Origin: Ovis canadensis
Lineage: Eukaryota; Chordata; Mammalia; Artiodactyla; Bovidae
Direction: 5' to 3'
DNA length: 64,000 nucleotides
NCBI RefSeq assembly: GCF_042477335.2
Contig: NC_091262.1
Location: 72,278,001-72,342,000, forward strand
The notes beneath the pieces are model-generated. The model worked only from the letters and a program-made list of their open reading frames with translations, had not been told where the DNA came from and ran no database searches. A program made the position numbers and the translations under genes. The stretch's first letter is position 1; each line of letters opens with the position of its first letter. Of the stretch, positions 33,601 through 45,070 are shown piece after piece.

Positions 33601-36600
33601 GACTCACATTCAGAAGTGACCACTTTGACCAATATAGTGAAAACCAGAATTCCATCCAATCATGGCAGGCACTCCGTCCGTGCATATAGCAATGCAAAAT
33701 GACCAGTGCAGCTTTCCTGATATGTAGTCATTCAGAGATTTGAATAGTTTTGCAGCTGAGGTGTTTGTCGGCAAAAAAAGGGCACATTACACATTCTCGT
33801 GCACATCCTCCTGAAAACATATCGCAGAAAACCAAGTAAAGTTGCCTCTGGTCAATATCGGTGGATTCACCAACCTGGGTTGCATACCACGGTGACTCAT
33901 TAATCCTTTCCAATAATTGGCCTCAATATGTCTGCTGTTTCACACGCCAGCTTTGAACTTCAGCCTCTCCTAAAGAGGAACACATGTCAGCTTTTGAATT
34001 TCAGCATCTCCTAAAAGTTCATGAGAAATGACCTTAGCAGCAGGCAGGATCAATTCTTCACCAATAGTAAACAATTTCTTAGATTTAGCAATGCGGTTAA
34101 CCACTAAGAATGATGCTCTCAGTGCAGATACATTTCATAAAGTGAAGGCCTTCAATAATTGCTTCTGTTCTTCATGTTCCCCCCCCCCTTTTTTTTTAAA
34201 AAAAAACCCCAAAGCCTTGTCTTTTAATGCAGGGTGCTTGGTCTCCATGTGGCAAAGCAGTTTTAAAGGATTCAAAACTTTGTTGGGTAGCTGGTCGCCA
34301 CGGATTATACAAAGCAGTATTGGAGAATGTGATCACCTGCTGCAATGAACTTGTGCTCTAAGTAGCACTCTTGGTATTTTCTTTTAAATGTAGCTTTCCC
34401 TTCATTGCCCATCTTAGAGTCTTCTACATTCTCATCATTAGGTCTTTCTCCATTTTCAAAGAAACCGTTCAGGAACATTTGCTTAAAATTTTTTTTAACT
34501 TATTTTGTCAAGGGTTAGCTTGTGGGCTTACCAAAAGTGTGACTAAAACAAGGGCACAGTGCAGGAAAGAGGCAGGAATAGAAGTGGCAAATAAAACAGT
34601 GAGTGGGACATGGGACTAAAATAAGTGTCGGATTCTGACTTAAAGCCTGCCACCAGATGCAGCTTAATTGGCCCTTGCCACTCACCGGTAGGGTTTGATA
34701 TGAGTCTGCAAGGTATTCATTTATTATGGTCCCTGTGCAGTCAAACCTTTCTGTTTGTGATCATCTGTATTTGCAGCCGCTCCTGACTCCTACCATCACC
34801 ACCTCAGCTGCAACTCAGAGCATCAGGCATTAGACTCTCATAAGCATTAGGAACATCAATCCATCACAAGCGCAGTTCACGGTAGGGCTCGAGCTCTTGT
34901 GAGAATCTAATGCTGCCGCTGATCTGACAGGAGGTGGAGCTCAAGTGTTCATACGAGCGAGGGGGAGCAGCTGTAAAGCTTTGGTGGCTCACCTGCCACT
35001 CAACTCCTGCTGTGCGACTGGGTTCCTAACAGGCCAGGGACCAGTATCAGGGTTGGGAACCCCTGGCCTAGGGTATGACCTTGGGTGTGTGTGGCATAGG
35101 ATCCAAGATCCTTGGAAGTGAGGAGGTGAGAACTGTAAGATCAGTTTGTTGAAAACATCATCTGTGCAGAAATGGAAACTCTCAAGACAGGTCAGGTGTC
35201 CTGATGGAGAGAGATGTTGGTGAGCCAGAAGCTACAACCTTCCAGAAATGACTAGGGGATGGAGACTGCTTTTGCAACTTCTCTCCCTTGCCTGGGGCCA
35301 AGACTCTTTTTCATGGGGAGCTCTCGGAGCTCACTCTCACAGATCCTGAAATCTCTGGAACTGTCCCAGCTGTCCAAAATCCCTAGTCCCTGCCAGACCC
35401 AAGAGCTCTGAGCAACTCAATGTGGTCCAGGCATGCTCTGTCCAGTGTGGCCGGGGGCTCCAGCCACAAGGCAGGACATGCAGAGGAAGCATGGTGTCTT
35501 CTAATGGGGGAATAAGGGATGCTTGTGCAGAAAGTCACAAGTAGGCTGAGCCCTGGAGGATGGGGGCTTCCACTCCAGCTGTAGCCTGGGATGGGCATAG
35601 GGTGTCTGGAAGATGAACAGACAGAACAGTCAAATATATTCCATTACAAAAAAGGAGCATGCTTTTCTTCATTTTTTTAAAAAATGATACCAAAATGTGT
35701 TAAGTTCAAAGAGCAGCATGAAACCTTTTCAAGGCAGGTTCCTCTCCCCTCTGGAGCATCACAGAGCTCTGGACTCTTGTCCATCCTCCTCTGATTTCTG
35801 GAAAATCAGACTTCTCTGTAAAAGCGGAGAGAGCCACACAGGGCTGCTGTCTCCTGTGATCCCAACTCCAGGGAACTCTTCTCACTGGGACAGCAGCAGA
35901 GACCCAGGGGAAGTCCAGTGCTGGGCACTCACAGGGGTTCTTTCTGTCTCCAGGCATGACTGCAGCTGCTGTGATTGGAGGAGGTAAGTCTCTTTGGAAA
36001 GAAGCTCAAGGCCCCATCTGCCCCTGTCCCTGGGCTCCTGGGAGCACCCTTCCTTGACCAAGTCCAAGATTGCCTTCAGCCCCAAGACCTGGGTGGGTAG
36101 GGGTGGGGTGGACAGGGAACAGAGGTTGAATTCTTGAGGTAACAAGAACCTAGCTAAGAAGGAACTGAAGGAAACCCATTCATAACACCCACTTCCAATC
36201 TCAGCTTCTCCCAAGTGCAGACTGGGATCCAGGCAAGTTGGAAGAACTGTCTGAACTCATGATTCCTCCCCAGAAAGCAGTGCCAGGGGCCCTTCCAAAT
36301 GACTGTAAGGAATGTGTGAGCTGAGTTGTGTGGATTACTCAGAACTGCTCTGCCGACAACCCTCTAGTCATCCAGAAAGCCTAGTGGTTTCCTGCTGGGC
36401 CTCTGGCCATGGTCCTCCCACACGGTGGCCAAAATTAAAGAAAATGAAACATTTCTGTCATACCAGCCACAGTCTCAAGTGCTCAGCGGCCACATATGTC
36501 CACCGTGTGGACGGTGCAGACACAGAAGGTTCCTGGCTGCAGAAGGTTCTATGCCTGAGCTGTCTGGAGATGTAGGGACCCTGGGGGGATGCTCACCGCT

Positions 36601-37832
36601 GGCCTCAGGGCAATGGACAGAAGCTTCTACCCAACACCTTTTCAAAAGAGCAGCTCTGTCCTTATACTGTGGGCCTGTGGTTGCATGAAAGACACCAGTT
36701 TCCCACCAAAAGGGGACATTTGAAGACCCCTGCTTGTTTCAACTTTATTTCATAAAGGGCAAACTAAAGCCCAGGGAGGACTGCTGAAGCTCCCAGGGTC
36801 ACAGGCAAGCAGAGTCAGGAACAGGCCTGGGTTCCAGGTTCTTGGAGGAGGATGGGGTGTTGGGGTGGGCATCCACCCAGTTGTGTCCACACCTACAGCC
36901 TTCCCTTGCCTCTGGCCCTATGGTCTGAGGAGAGCGAGGAGGACCCCTCACCTCACCCCCCCAGGAAGGTGTCAGGGAGGTCTGGCAAGCCTGTCCCTCG
37001 CAGCTAGCCCTGAAGTGTCTCTGCCCTTACAGTCGTGGCCGTGAGGGCTGTGCCTGAGTTGCTGGACACCGTGGGCTTCACCAGAACAGGAATCTCCCGC
37101 TCCTCCTTAGCAGCCAAGATGATGTCATCAACTGCCAGAGCCAATGGGGGCGGAGTTCCCTCTGGCAGCCTAGTCTCCAACCTCCAGTCCAAGGGTAAGG
37201 GTCTCCCCGGAAGAGGCGGAGGAGGGCTCACAGATCAGCACAAGACTGATCCAGATCCTAAAGAAGCAGACAGGCTTCTTCCAGCTTTGTGGTCCTCAGT
37301 GTCCCACTGGTCCTTTGTGTCCCCATCACGGTTCCCTCTTCTGGTTGGGTGTGGGGTTGCGGGGCAAGGGGTGTGTCACTCAGGAGGCCTGCACTCCTCA
37401 TCAACCCTAAAAACCCTGGTTAGGTGCCCACTCCTCCCCGAGCCCAGCCTGGTGCTGTGAAGGGGAGGGGCAGCCCATCATTTCTCAGAGGGTCTGTCCT
37501 GTTGCCCTGGACTGACCATCAGAGTTCATGTCCTCTTTGGCAACCATGCGCAGCCGCCCCTCCCTGAGCAGATATCCTGGGGTCTCAGAAGTAGAGGAGG
37601 AAACAGGGGTGGGATGTTGGTGTCTAGGGCCTCCAGTCAGTCCTGGGGTCTCTGACACCCACAGTCTTGCTGGGGGCTGCTGGGCCTGCCTGTCCTCTTG
37701 TGCTCTAACCTTCTCTCTCCAGGGGCAACTGGACTTTCCACACCAACCAACATCCTCCTGGGATCTGCTGGGGCACTTTTGGGGGCCTTGCTGTGGGATT
37801 CCTACAGCTCCTCCAGGAGGACCCAGTACTAA
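27698..37832 (+). CDS. ISG12-family gene, copy B, diverged and C-terminally shortened
   Basis: Coding exons are 27698-27770, 28152-28289, 35954-35983, 37033-37194 and 37723-37832 (513 nt, 170 aa), with the same phases as copy A and GT/AG borders. The N-terminal extension is kept ([25 protein letters not shown]). The membrane module is unusual: [10 protein letters not shown] has become [10 protein letters not shown], the first hydrophobic stretch holds Arg, Glu and Asp ([15 protein letters not shown]), and [10 protein letters not shown] is [10 protein letters not shown]. In the last exon B is 8 bases shorter than A after the ALLW residues, so the frame shifts and stops at 37,830-37,832; the ancestral tail (ending SSKNHKK, stop 37,942-37,944) survives only in another frame. 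A second candidate start is ATG 35,956 in the mini-exon, giving an IFI27L2-like short protein. It could be functional or on its way to a pseudogene. Confidence 0.65.
28932..29128 (+). repeat. Bov-tA SINE
   Basis: Full length, sense orientation, inside B intron 2 and absent from A. Confidence 0.9.
29165..29390 (-). repeat. BovB/Bov-A antisense fragment
   Basis: Complement of the BovB 3' end ('ctggtcactaagtcgtgtct' to 'gcatcagggttgtttccagt'). Private to B. Confidence 0.8.
29450..30380 (-). repeat. Old L1M fragment, antisense (shared with unit A)
   Basis: Homolog of 10,690-11,830 without A's two SINEs. A CHR-like or T-rich piece is at 29,970-29,990. Confidence 0.7.
32170..35065 (-). mobile_element. 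hAT DNA transposon (Zaphod/Tip100-like), near full length but decayed
   Basis: Ends are imperfect inverted repeats (left CACTAGTCCCCAAACTTTTG; right, read inward, CAGGGGTTCCCAACCCTG). They are flanked by an 8-bp direct repeat with one mismatch (ggctaggg 32,162-32,169; gcctaggg 35,066-35,073), the hAT signature. The transposase is on the minus strand: recognisable pieces are a GESTDID motif (33,860 region; family DESTD around a catalytic Asp) and [15 protein letters not shown]...[18 protein letters not shown] (33,400-33,520), matching the ZBED5/FAM200-related hAT family. The frame has multiple interruptions, so it is a non-functional relic. A SINE is nested at 32,797-33,067. Confidence 0.85.
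32797..33067 (+). repeat. Bov-tA2 SINE nested in the hAT element
   Basis: Flanked by caccagttggg (32,786-32,796) and caccaattggg (33,068-33,078). Ends in a CAG run. Confidence 0.93.
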
Positions 37833-37939
37833 AGCAGAAAGAGGCTCCCATTCTGGAAATGACCCTCCAGGGCATCAGGATGTCAGTCTCCCAAATGACA
37901 AGTCCCCTGCCTCCCAAAATTCTTCAAAGAATCATAAGA

Positions 37940-37947
37940 AATAAAGC
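37940..37947 (+). terminator. Copy B poly(A) signal at the ancestral stop
   Basis: GAAATAAA: the ancestral stop codon TAA (37,942-37,944) forms part of the AATAAA hexamer. The same overlap is seen in IFI27L2. Confidence 0.65.
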
Positions 37948-37999
37948 CGAGATGTGGTGACCTTCGATAAGTGTCTGTGCTGCGTTCCAGGCAGGGTGC

Positions 38000-38850
38000 G
38001 GGGCACCTAGAGAGCCCTGTGGGTGTTGGGTGCAGGGCAGGAACTCTGTAGGAATGAGCACCAAGCCAGAACAGGAAGCCATGTCTTTTCCCAGTCCTGC
38101 CACTCAGTTTTGACCCTGGGAAGATTGTGTCTCTTCTTTGTGCCTCAGTTTGTTGCTCTTCAGATGGGAACTTGGACCACATGTCTTCAAAGACCTCAGC
38201 CAGAGGAGTTAACAGCTTGGCCCTGGGGTCAGTTTGAGCCACTGACCCTCAGTTACCAAGCCCTTTATCCTCAGGCAGTATTGATCCCCTCCCCTCCCCA
38301 CCCAAGACTCTGGGTCTGGCTGTCTCATGACTCATCAGTAACAGTGTCTGTCTGGCCTGGTGGCCTTTGGAGTGCTTCGGGTGGGAAGAGAATCTGCATT
38401 TCTCCAGAGAGCTCTGTCTGTGTTGTCTAGAGCTCAGTCCACTGGCCCCAAGTGAGTTTGCCCAGAACCTGCAAGGACAGACAGGTCTCCCCACCATGGG
38501 GCTCCCGAGAGGCCGGTCAATGCAGAACACCCACTTCCTGGGACCCACTGGGTGCCTGGCCCTGGATCCAGTGCCAGGCTCTGTGTGTGTTGACTTGGCA
38601 CCTGCAACCTGCCTGCCCATGTGGATAAGCCACCGCAGGTTCTGGAACACCTGCTTCGACTTAAACGTGAGTCTCTGAGCCCAACCTGTTGGCTCCAGAC
38701 TCCAGCCCAGGTCCCCACTCTGGCCTTCACACCTGTCTTCCCTCCTGCTCCTTCCCCACCGGGCTCTCTCCTTACGATGCTGCCTCAGCTCACTGCAGCT
38801 TCCAGCTGGCTTCCAGGGCTCCATCCCAGTCTCCTACGGCTGCAGTAGAT
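38000..38850. other. No gene recognised
   Basis: GC-richer unique sequence right of unit B. The 191-codon minus-strand frame at 38,249-38,824 is low-complexity and has no family motifs or splice context. Confidence 0.4.
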
Positions 38851-39335
38851 TGCCGGGGTCCCTCTCAGCCCAGTGTGTGTAACACTGGACAAGCCTGACT
38901 CCACACTGGGTCTGTTCCTTCCGCTCTAACCTTTGTTCTCTGTGCCTGTGCTTAGACACGCTGGCTTGCACCTTTGTAAAAGAACGTTTCCTGTAGCCTG
39001 AAATACACAGGACAGCCCATTCTCAAGGCTCTGACTCTTAATGATAGAATACTTCTTTAAAAAGCTGCAGAACAGAGAATAACATTTGTTTAGTTGGAGG
39101 TTTATAGGAACATTGTGACCAGACCTATGGGAATAGTACCAAGAACAAAGGCCCCAAAAGATTGCAAGAATCAGCCACATCCCCTCCGCTTTTAGAATAA
39201 AGGAAGCCTGAATTCTAACTCTGGGAAGATGATTTTTTGGAACACTTGACTGCCATCTTCTCAGTCTGTTGGTTTTCTGAATAAAGTTTCTTTTCATTGC
39301 CCCAGCAACCTGTCTCTCAATTTATTGACCCGTCA
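38851..39335 (+). mobile_element. LTR-like element (ERV1-type), solo
   Basis: About 485 bases from TGCCGGGGTCC to GACCCGTCA. A poly(A) signal AATAAA near 39,281 is followed by 'gtctctcaatttattgaccc', a common ending in ruminant gammaretrovirus-like LTRs. No internal genes are seen. An opposite-strand copy with the same ending is at about 42,030-42,515. Boundaries and class are tentative. Confidence 0.55.
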
Positions 39336-39690
39336 TGTGGCAAGTAATATGAGCTTAGACTCCAAACAGGTGCAGTGTTGGTGGGCAGTTGGAGGAAAGC
39401 ACAGATATAATGCCATTAAGAGACCTGTGGTCAAGGACAGGAATGAGCACGTTCCAGTGCCCTTCAAAGTACCTGTACAGTTCATCTCACTGAGAGCTGG
39501 AATTTATTATCCCTCCCTGAAGCCGGGCTGGCCTTCTGGAGGAAAACGAACACAGAGACCTAATGGAGGAGTCAGTTCTTTTTTCCCAGACAAGGTTCAG
39601 GAATGAGCCCAGCTAAGATTCACAAAGCCAGCCCGCTGCTGACTGCAGGTGTAGGAGGGAGCCCAGCTGAGACCAGGAAAGCCACATGCC
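39336..39690. other. No gene recognised
   Basis: Unassigned, possibly remnant sequence associated with the LTR to its left. Confidence 0.3.
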
Positions 39691-39694
39691 TAAA

Positions 39695-40072
39695 CTCCTG
39701 AATTGATGCTTCTAAACTGCGGCATTGGAGAAGACTCTTGAGAGTCCCTTGGACTGCAAGGAGATCCAACCAGTTCATCCTAAAGGAGATCAGTCCTGGG
39801 TATCCATTGGAAGGACTAATGTTGAAGCTGAAACTCCAATACTTTGGCCACCTGATGTGAAGAGCTGACTCATTTGAAAAGACCCTGATGCTGAGAAAGA
39901 TTGGGGTCAGGAGGAGAAGGGGACGACAGAGATGAGATGGTTGGATGGTATCTCTGACTCTATGGACATGGGTTTGGGTGGACTCCAGGAGTTGGTGATG
40001 GACAGGGAGGCCTGGTGTGCTGCGGTCCATGGAGTTGCAAAGAGTTGGACATGACTGAGTGACTGAACTGAA
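39695..40072 (+). repeat. BovB 3' end, sense
   Basis: From 'aattgatgcttctaaactg' to 'gagtgactgaactgaaaact'; the typical BovB terminal repeat is short here. Confidence 0.88.
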
Positions 40073-40439
40073 AACTACTGACCCAGTGAATCACAAACTA
40101 AATAAATATTTGGGGCAGGGGGGCATTTGTTACCCACCAATAACTAACTGATAACATGAAACAATGTGTGTAATCCATTGAGAGATTTAAGCTTTATGAC
40201 GTGGAGGACAGAGAAGGCAGACATTAATTGTAATTGTAGTTATCTGGGAAGACTGCTTGGAGTAGGTGTTGCTTTATTTAAGGCCTACGTAGTTGTAAGT
40301 CATAGAATCTTGGTTATAACTGGCTGTGAGTTCAAGGGAATTTACTGGCTTGCCGAACTGAACAATAAAAAGGTCATTTGGCTTCAGGCCAAGTGTGAAT
40401 TAGCAGCTCAACACTGAATCCAAGGGGCTGTTTTATCCT

Positions 40440-41190
40440 ATCCCTCCTCTTTGTGTTACCCAGTGAAAGATCGTGTGCCCAAGGCACAGTGAGCTTAAAC
40501 AAACTAAAATGGAGTTTGGGGATTATGGCATGACCATGCAAGGGGAATGGGTGGCTCGTGCCCAGAAAAACCCCAAACTCCACATAGGGTTTCAGCAAAG
40601 CAGTTCTAAAAGCCAAGTGAGGGAAGACATCCCTGAGCATGTGATTGGCTCTTGTACAGTTCTCAGATTGGTTTATGGTGAGGTAATAGGGCAGTTAACA
40701 TTATCAGTCCTTAGGTACCAGTAGGTCTATAGGCTACATGTGCGTGGTCATCAAGTAATTAATCTCTTCCATTTGGTGGTGGATTTCAGCAGCTGAAAAC
40801 CTCAGGAAATATGCACGAGATATTATTGTGTACTTCAGAGAGGAACTTCTGTTGTTGTTTGGTCATTAACCACGTCCAATTCTTTGGACATGAACTGTAG
40901 CCCACCAGTCTCCTCTGTCCATGGGATTTCCCAGGCAAGAATACTGGAGGGGGTTGCCACTTCCTTCTTCAGGGGATCTTCTCGACTCAGGGGTCGAACC
41001 AGCCTCTCCTGCACTGGGAGGTGGATTATTCGCCATGAGCCACCAGGAAAGCACTCGGAGAGGGACTAAGGGGGAGGGGTGTGTCCCTGGGAAGCCCCAT
41101 AGAGTCCTGCTGGGTTACGTCTGCTTTCTGAGGTATCAGCTCCATCCTTTAGCTGCCACACTCCTGGTTTAATAGAGGCCTGTTTGCATG
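40440..41190. repeat. Old LTR-like repeat, copy 1, split by a SINE
   Basis: Aligns with 46,790-47,250 (for example 'aattaatctcttccatttgg' versus 'agttaatttcttccatttgg'; 'gtgcccagaaaaacccc' versus 'gtgcccccaaaact'). A Bov-tA is inserted at about 40,850-41,052. Family not identified. Confidence 0.55.
40850..41052 (-). repeat. Bov-tA SINE
   Basis: Antisense Bov-tA, absent from the homologous repeat at 46.8-47.2 kb. Confidence 0.85.
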
Positions 41191-41714
41191 CTCTGGAGGT
41201 TATCTGCTTCTTTATTCTGGTCTTCCCCCTAAAAGGTATTTTTTCATGAACCTTCTGCTGATAAGCAAGGAAACTTCCTTCCCAAATATCTCTGGTAAAT
41301 GTTCCTGTAATATCCTAAACGGAATCATCTCTTTATTCCTAAACCAGTTATTTTAGCCCAAAGGATGGGATACGATGATTGGTTTCACTCATTCTGGGCT
41401 CACATTTGGAGGCTGGCAGGAGCGCTCAGGCCTCTGACAAGCCCAGGGTCAGGGCAGGGAATCTAGTACCTGAAAGAGAAGTAAGTTCCCGTTTCAAAGA
41501 GAACAGGAACACAGGACACTTGTGTGGCCAAAGACAGTGGCTGTACCCTACAGACAAGACGCGGCTTTTCCTCTGTCAAAGGGCCGGTCCTTGTGGGAAA
41601 ACTGGAGCAGCCTCCTCACCAGGCTTGTGTGTCTGTCTCTACCTTTTTAAATACTCCCTACCTCTTCAGTGAATAGGGAAGAGCGTTATGGATTGGAAGG
41701 TAGGCCATCAGCAG

Positions 41715-42020
41715 AATTCTGTCTTTTTATTTTATGTCTATTTTTAATCATCTTTATTGGAGTGCAGTTGTTTTAGTCCAACTCTTTGCAACCCCATGGA
41801 CTGCAGCGCGCCAGGCTTCCCTGTTCATCACCAACTCCAGGAACTTGCTCAAATTCATGGCCATCAAGCTGGTGGTAGTTTCTGCTGCGCAGAAAATGAA
41901 TCAGCCGTACATACACATACATCTCCTTCCTTTCGGACTTCCCTCCCGCTTAGGTCACCACAGAGCGTTAAGTGGAGCTCTCTGTGTCATACAGTCGGTT
42001 TTCATTAGTTATCTATTTTA
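41715..42020 (-). repeat. L1 3' UTR fragment, antisense, with Bov-A piece
   Basis: 'tttctgctgcgcagaaaatg' to 'ttatctattttatacatagt' is the antisense artiodactyl L1 3' UTR. A BovB/Bov-A antisense piece lies at 41,762-41,870. Confidence 0.65.
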
Positions 42021-42029
42021 TACATAGTA

Positions 42030-42515
42030 TCAGTGTTACCCAGGCCAAGCTTGTTTTGCTCACCTGGGACAGGTCAATAAATTGGAGATGAGGTGTTGAG
42101 GCAAGAATACAATTTTATTCTGAAAGCTAGCAGACCTAGGAAATGGCAGACGAATGTCTCAAAATAATCATCAAATGGGTCTGGATGCCAATTTTTTTAC
42201 AGAACATAGAGGTGGGGGGCAAGGTGAGGATGTAAAATGAAAAGGCCATTAATCTTGCAAATATCTCCTGGATGATCCGTTTTGGGGAGGGCACATGCTA
42301 ATTCATTCTTTCTTGCAGCTATTCATTCACAGGTGGACAGGGTCTTGTTGTCTTCCTGACCAAAGGCACTTAGGTTTTATGTTCAGGCAGAAGAGCAGGG
42401 TTTCCTGCAGCAGGACATTGAGTATGGATACTATCCTGTCAGTGAACAGAAGCAATGGGAAGCAAAAGTTAGAGACAGAGACAACAGATACAAGATTTTC
42501 TTCTTCCCTGTAACA
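42030..42515 (-). mobile_element. LTR-like element (ERV1-type), antisense
   Basis: Carries 'ggtcaataaattgg', the complement of the ending seen in the 38,851-39,335 element. No internal genes. Boundaries approximate, class tentative. Confidence 0.45.
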
Positions 42516-43017
42516 TCAATAGTGTATATGTGTCAATCTCAGCGTCCCAATGCCTCTACCACCCCTTGTCTTTTCACTTTAAATTTTACAAAATGGGATT
42601 GCATTGTTTGCTAATGAAAACTGACATTTTACTGCAAATGAATTATCAAAGTTGCAGCATTTTGATAATGGGGGAGGCTGTGCATGTGGCTTGGGGCAAG
42701 GGATATAGGAGAAACCTCTGTTATGAACCTCAGTTTTGTTCAGAACCTAAAACAGCTCTAGGAAATAAGGTCTATTAAAAGTTACCTAGTAAAAATTCAC
42801 CTAATAATATATTCATTCTAATAATAAATTCACACCTGAGAAATATTAATCATTGATAAATGCATTCTGCTCTTAACAATCTAAATGACTCCAGACTAGG
42901 CTAAAGTTAATTTGGACCCAACAACCATCCTCTCGAATTATCGCTGTTCCTGACTCCTGTTTCCAGAAATAAGTGCTGCTGCAATTGATAAGTACTTTCA
43001 ATGCCCTTTTAAAGTGA

Positions 43018-43150
43018 CTTCTGGGACTTCCCTGGTGGTCTAGGGGTTAATTCTCCCTGCTTCCACTGCAGAAGGAGCAGGTTCATTTTCTGGTTAGGGA
43101 ACAGATCCTGCTTGCAGCAAGGTGTGACCAAAAAAAATTTTTTTAAGTAA
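43018..43150 (+). repeat. CHR-type SINE, short
   Basis: 'gacttccctggtggtctagg' head and an A/T tail near 43,130-43,146. Confidence 0.8.
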
Positions 43151-43399
43151 ATATAAAGCAACTTCTCTCGATGGAGGATAGGTAGATAAGTAGAAGGACG
43201 AGAGATAGATAATTTCAGAGAAAACACTTAATGTAATCCTCTTATACGCCTTCTCACTGATAGAGTTCTGTTTTGACTCACACATATTGTACAGCTGGCC
43301 TTTTCCTGTTCTCCAGGTCTTTCCTGTTATTTTCAGCTGCTGCTTGGCATTCCATGATAATCATATACCATGTCGTATTTACCCTTTTATCTATTTTAC

Positions 43400-45070
43400 C
43401 AATATTTGTGTAGCTGGATCTTAAAAAAACAAAAAAACAAAAAACGCACACACAACTTTCCTGCTTTGGAAGAATCTCAACAGAAACTTCAAAGCTGAAA
43501 GCAGTGGGAGACAGGGACCCCCCCACTTCTGAGAGAGCTGCTGGCCCTGCCTCTTTGGGCCAACAATTCTGTGACTATCAGCCCTTGGTACCCATATCCA
43601 GTCTGTCTAAGAGAGGGCTTGGGATTGATTGGAAAAGATGCTTTAAAAAGAAGTCCTTCAACCAAGGTGTGCTGAGTGCTGTGACACAGGGCTTAACGAG
43701 TCAGAGCCATCGTCCTTGTGGAGATTTGATGGGGGCCTGGAGCATGCCTGAGCTTTTTTTGGTCCTGTTCTTGGAACCCCTGGGATAGGCAGTATAAGAA
43801 ATTTTGAGACCTGTGATTGTTGGGTCCATCCAGGGCTGATCGTCCACAGTGAGTGGGCAGTGGAGGAGAGACTGGGCTGTTGGAGTTCGGCTGTATGAGG
43901 AAGGCTGCATGTTCCTGAGGGTCACACAGAGGCTTGGAGAGGCGATGGGGCATGAGCCGTCTTCAAAAGACTCAGCCAAGAGGGTGCTCACCTCGTTATG
44001 GAGACCCAGGAAGAAATGGATGCAGCAGGGGCAGGAGGCAGGGAAAGAAAAAGGATCCAGAGAATTCAGGTAAAGAACACAATGAGAGGGCCCCATGCAG
44101 AGTCAGCCAAGACTCATCAGCTCGTCTGTGAAATGCGGATAGTAGTATCTCTTCACGGGGTGGTTGTGAAGATGAAAACGCTTAATACCTGAATGCACAG
44201 TGCTTGGCCCAGAATAAGAGTCTGGCCCAGAAGTGTCCCTTTGTAGGAGCACTCTGCTGATGCTGTGTCAATCTGTCTTTGACACCCTCTGGTGGGAGAC
44301 ATTCAAACTCCCAGCTGTTTGTAGGCTTTTGGACCCTGCTGCCCTCTGGGTTCACTTACCCACAAGGTCCTTGACAAGGGGAAGCTTCCCTGGGCTGGAT
44401 ATCTCTGCCTCTGTTCTCCACCACCACCCTCCAGCCGTGCACCTGTCCTGGGCTCCCATCCACTTCTGGGTGGTGCTGGCAACAGTTCTCTTCCAGCTCT
44501 GCCTGTCTGGTTCCACATTTGGTCCATGGGAAATTGTAAGGAGCTCTAAAGGGGCAGCTCCCCCTACCCACCCACCTTCAGACTAGTCCCCTTCCTTTCT
44601 CAGGAAGGCCTGCTCACCAGTTTCCTGCCTTTAGCCTTTGTAGACCCAAGTAAGACACGTGTCGTTGCTTCCCTCAAATTTCAAGGGAGTCTCGTCAAGC
44701 TTTCCAAGGGGGTCCCACTGAGGTCCAGCCGGGAGAACCACTTGCCCTCCTGTCACCCTTGGGACTTGGAGGAAAGCACTGGCCACCAAGCCTCTCTAGT
44801 TCTCTCTTTCTCCTTCTCCCTTTCCTCTCCAATCTCAACTCCTTAACTCATTATTCTATTTCTTTGAAAACTAGTTTTCTCATTTCTTAGCATAGTGTTC
44901 CATCAGAAGTTACAAGGTCAAGGCTCTTGGCATGTGATTGACACATTCCCTGTCTTTGAACCCCAACTGAAACAGCAATGGACATTCAATCAATTCCAAG
45001 AAAATTATGCATTTAATATTCATATGTGTTAAAAATATAAATCCATGCATGGCAATCCGTGCATGTGTGC
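43400..45070. other. No gene recognised; MIR-like piece
   Basis: 44,085-44,220 has the 'tctgtgaaatgcggatagta' MIR 3' pattern. Other short frames have no support. Confidence 0.45.

Larger units (their letters stand above)
31360..35470. other. Segment present in B, missing from A
   Basis: Unit A passes from the homolog of about 31,355 to that of about 35,470 within roughly 20-30 bases (near 12,755-12,780). The extra B segment contains the hAT element plus 0.8 kb of unassigned sequence to its left (31,360-32,160) and 0.4 kb to its right. Since the hAT is highly decayed, deletion in A is more likely than insertion in B. Confidence 0.6.
25055..37955 (+). repeat. Segmental duplication unit B
   Basis: Collinear with unit A over the upstream region, untranslated exon, all coding exons and shared repeats. 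Differences are the private BovB insertion (25,725-26,676), extra DNA including an hAT transposon (31.36-35.47 kb), and loss of the stretch matching 7.1-7.68 kb of A. Confidence 0.8.

Noticed and set aside
34175-34210. C run followed by T and A runs as a possible regulatory element
   Set aside because: Lies in the decayed hAT element and looks like simple-sequence drift.
36312-36688. 87-codon overlapping frames in the intron before copy B exon 4
   Set aside because: No splice support and no conservation with the homologous intron in copy A.
38249-38824. 191-codon minus-strand frame
   Set aside because: No family motif, no homolog in units A or C, and an equally open frame on the opposite strand.
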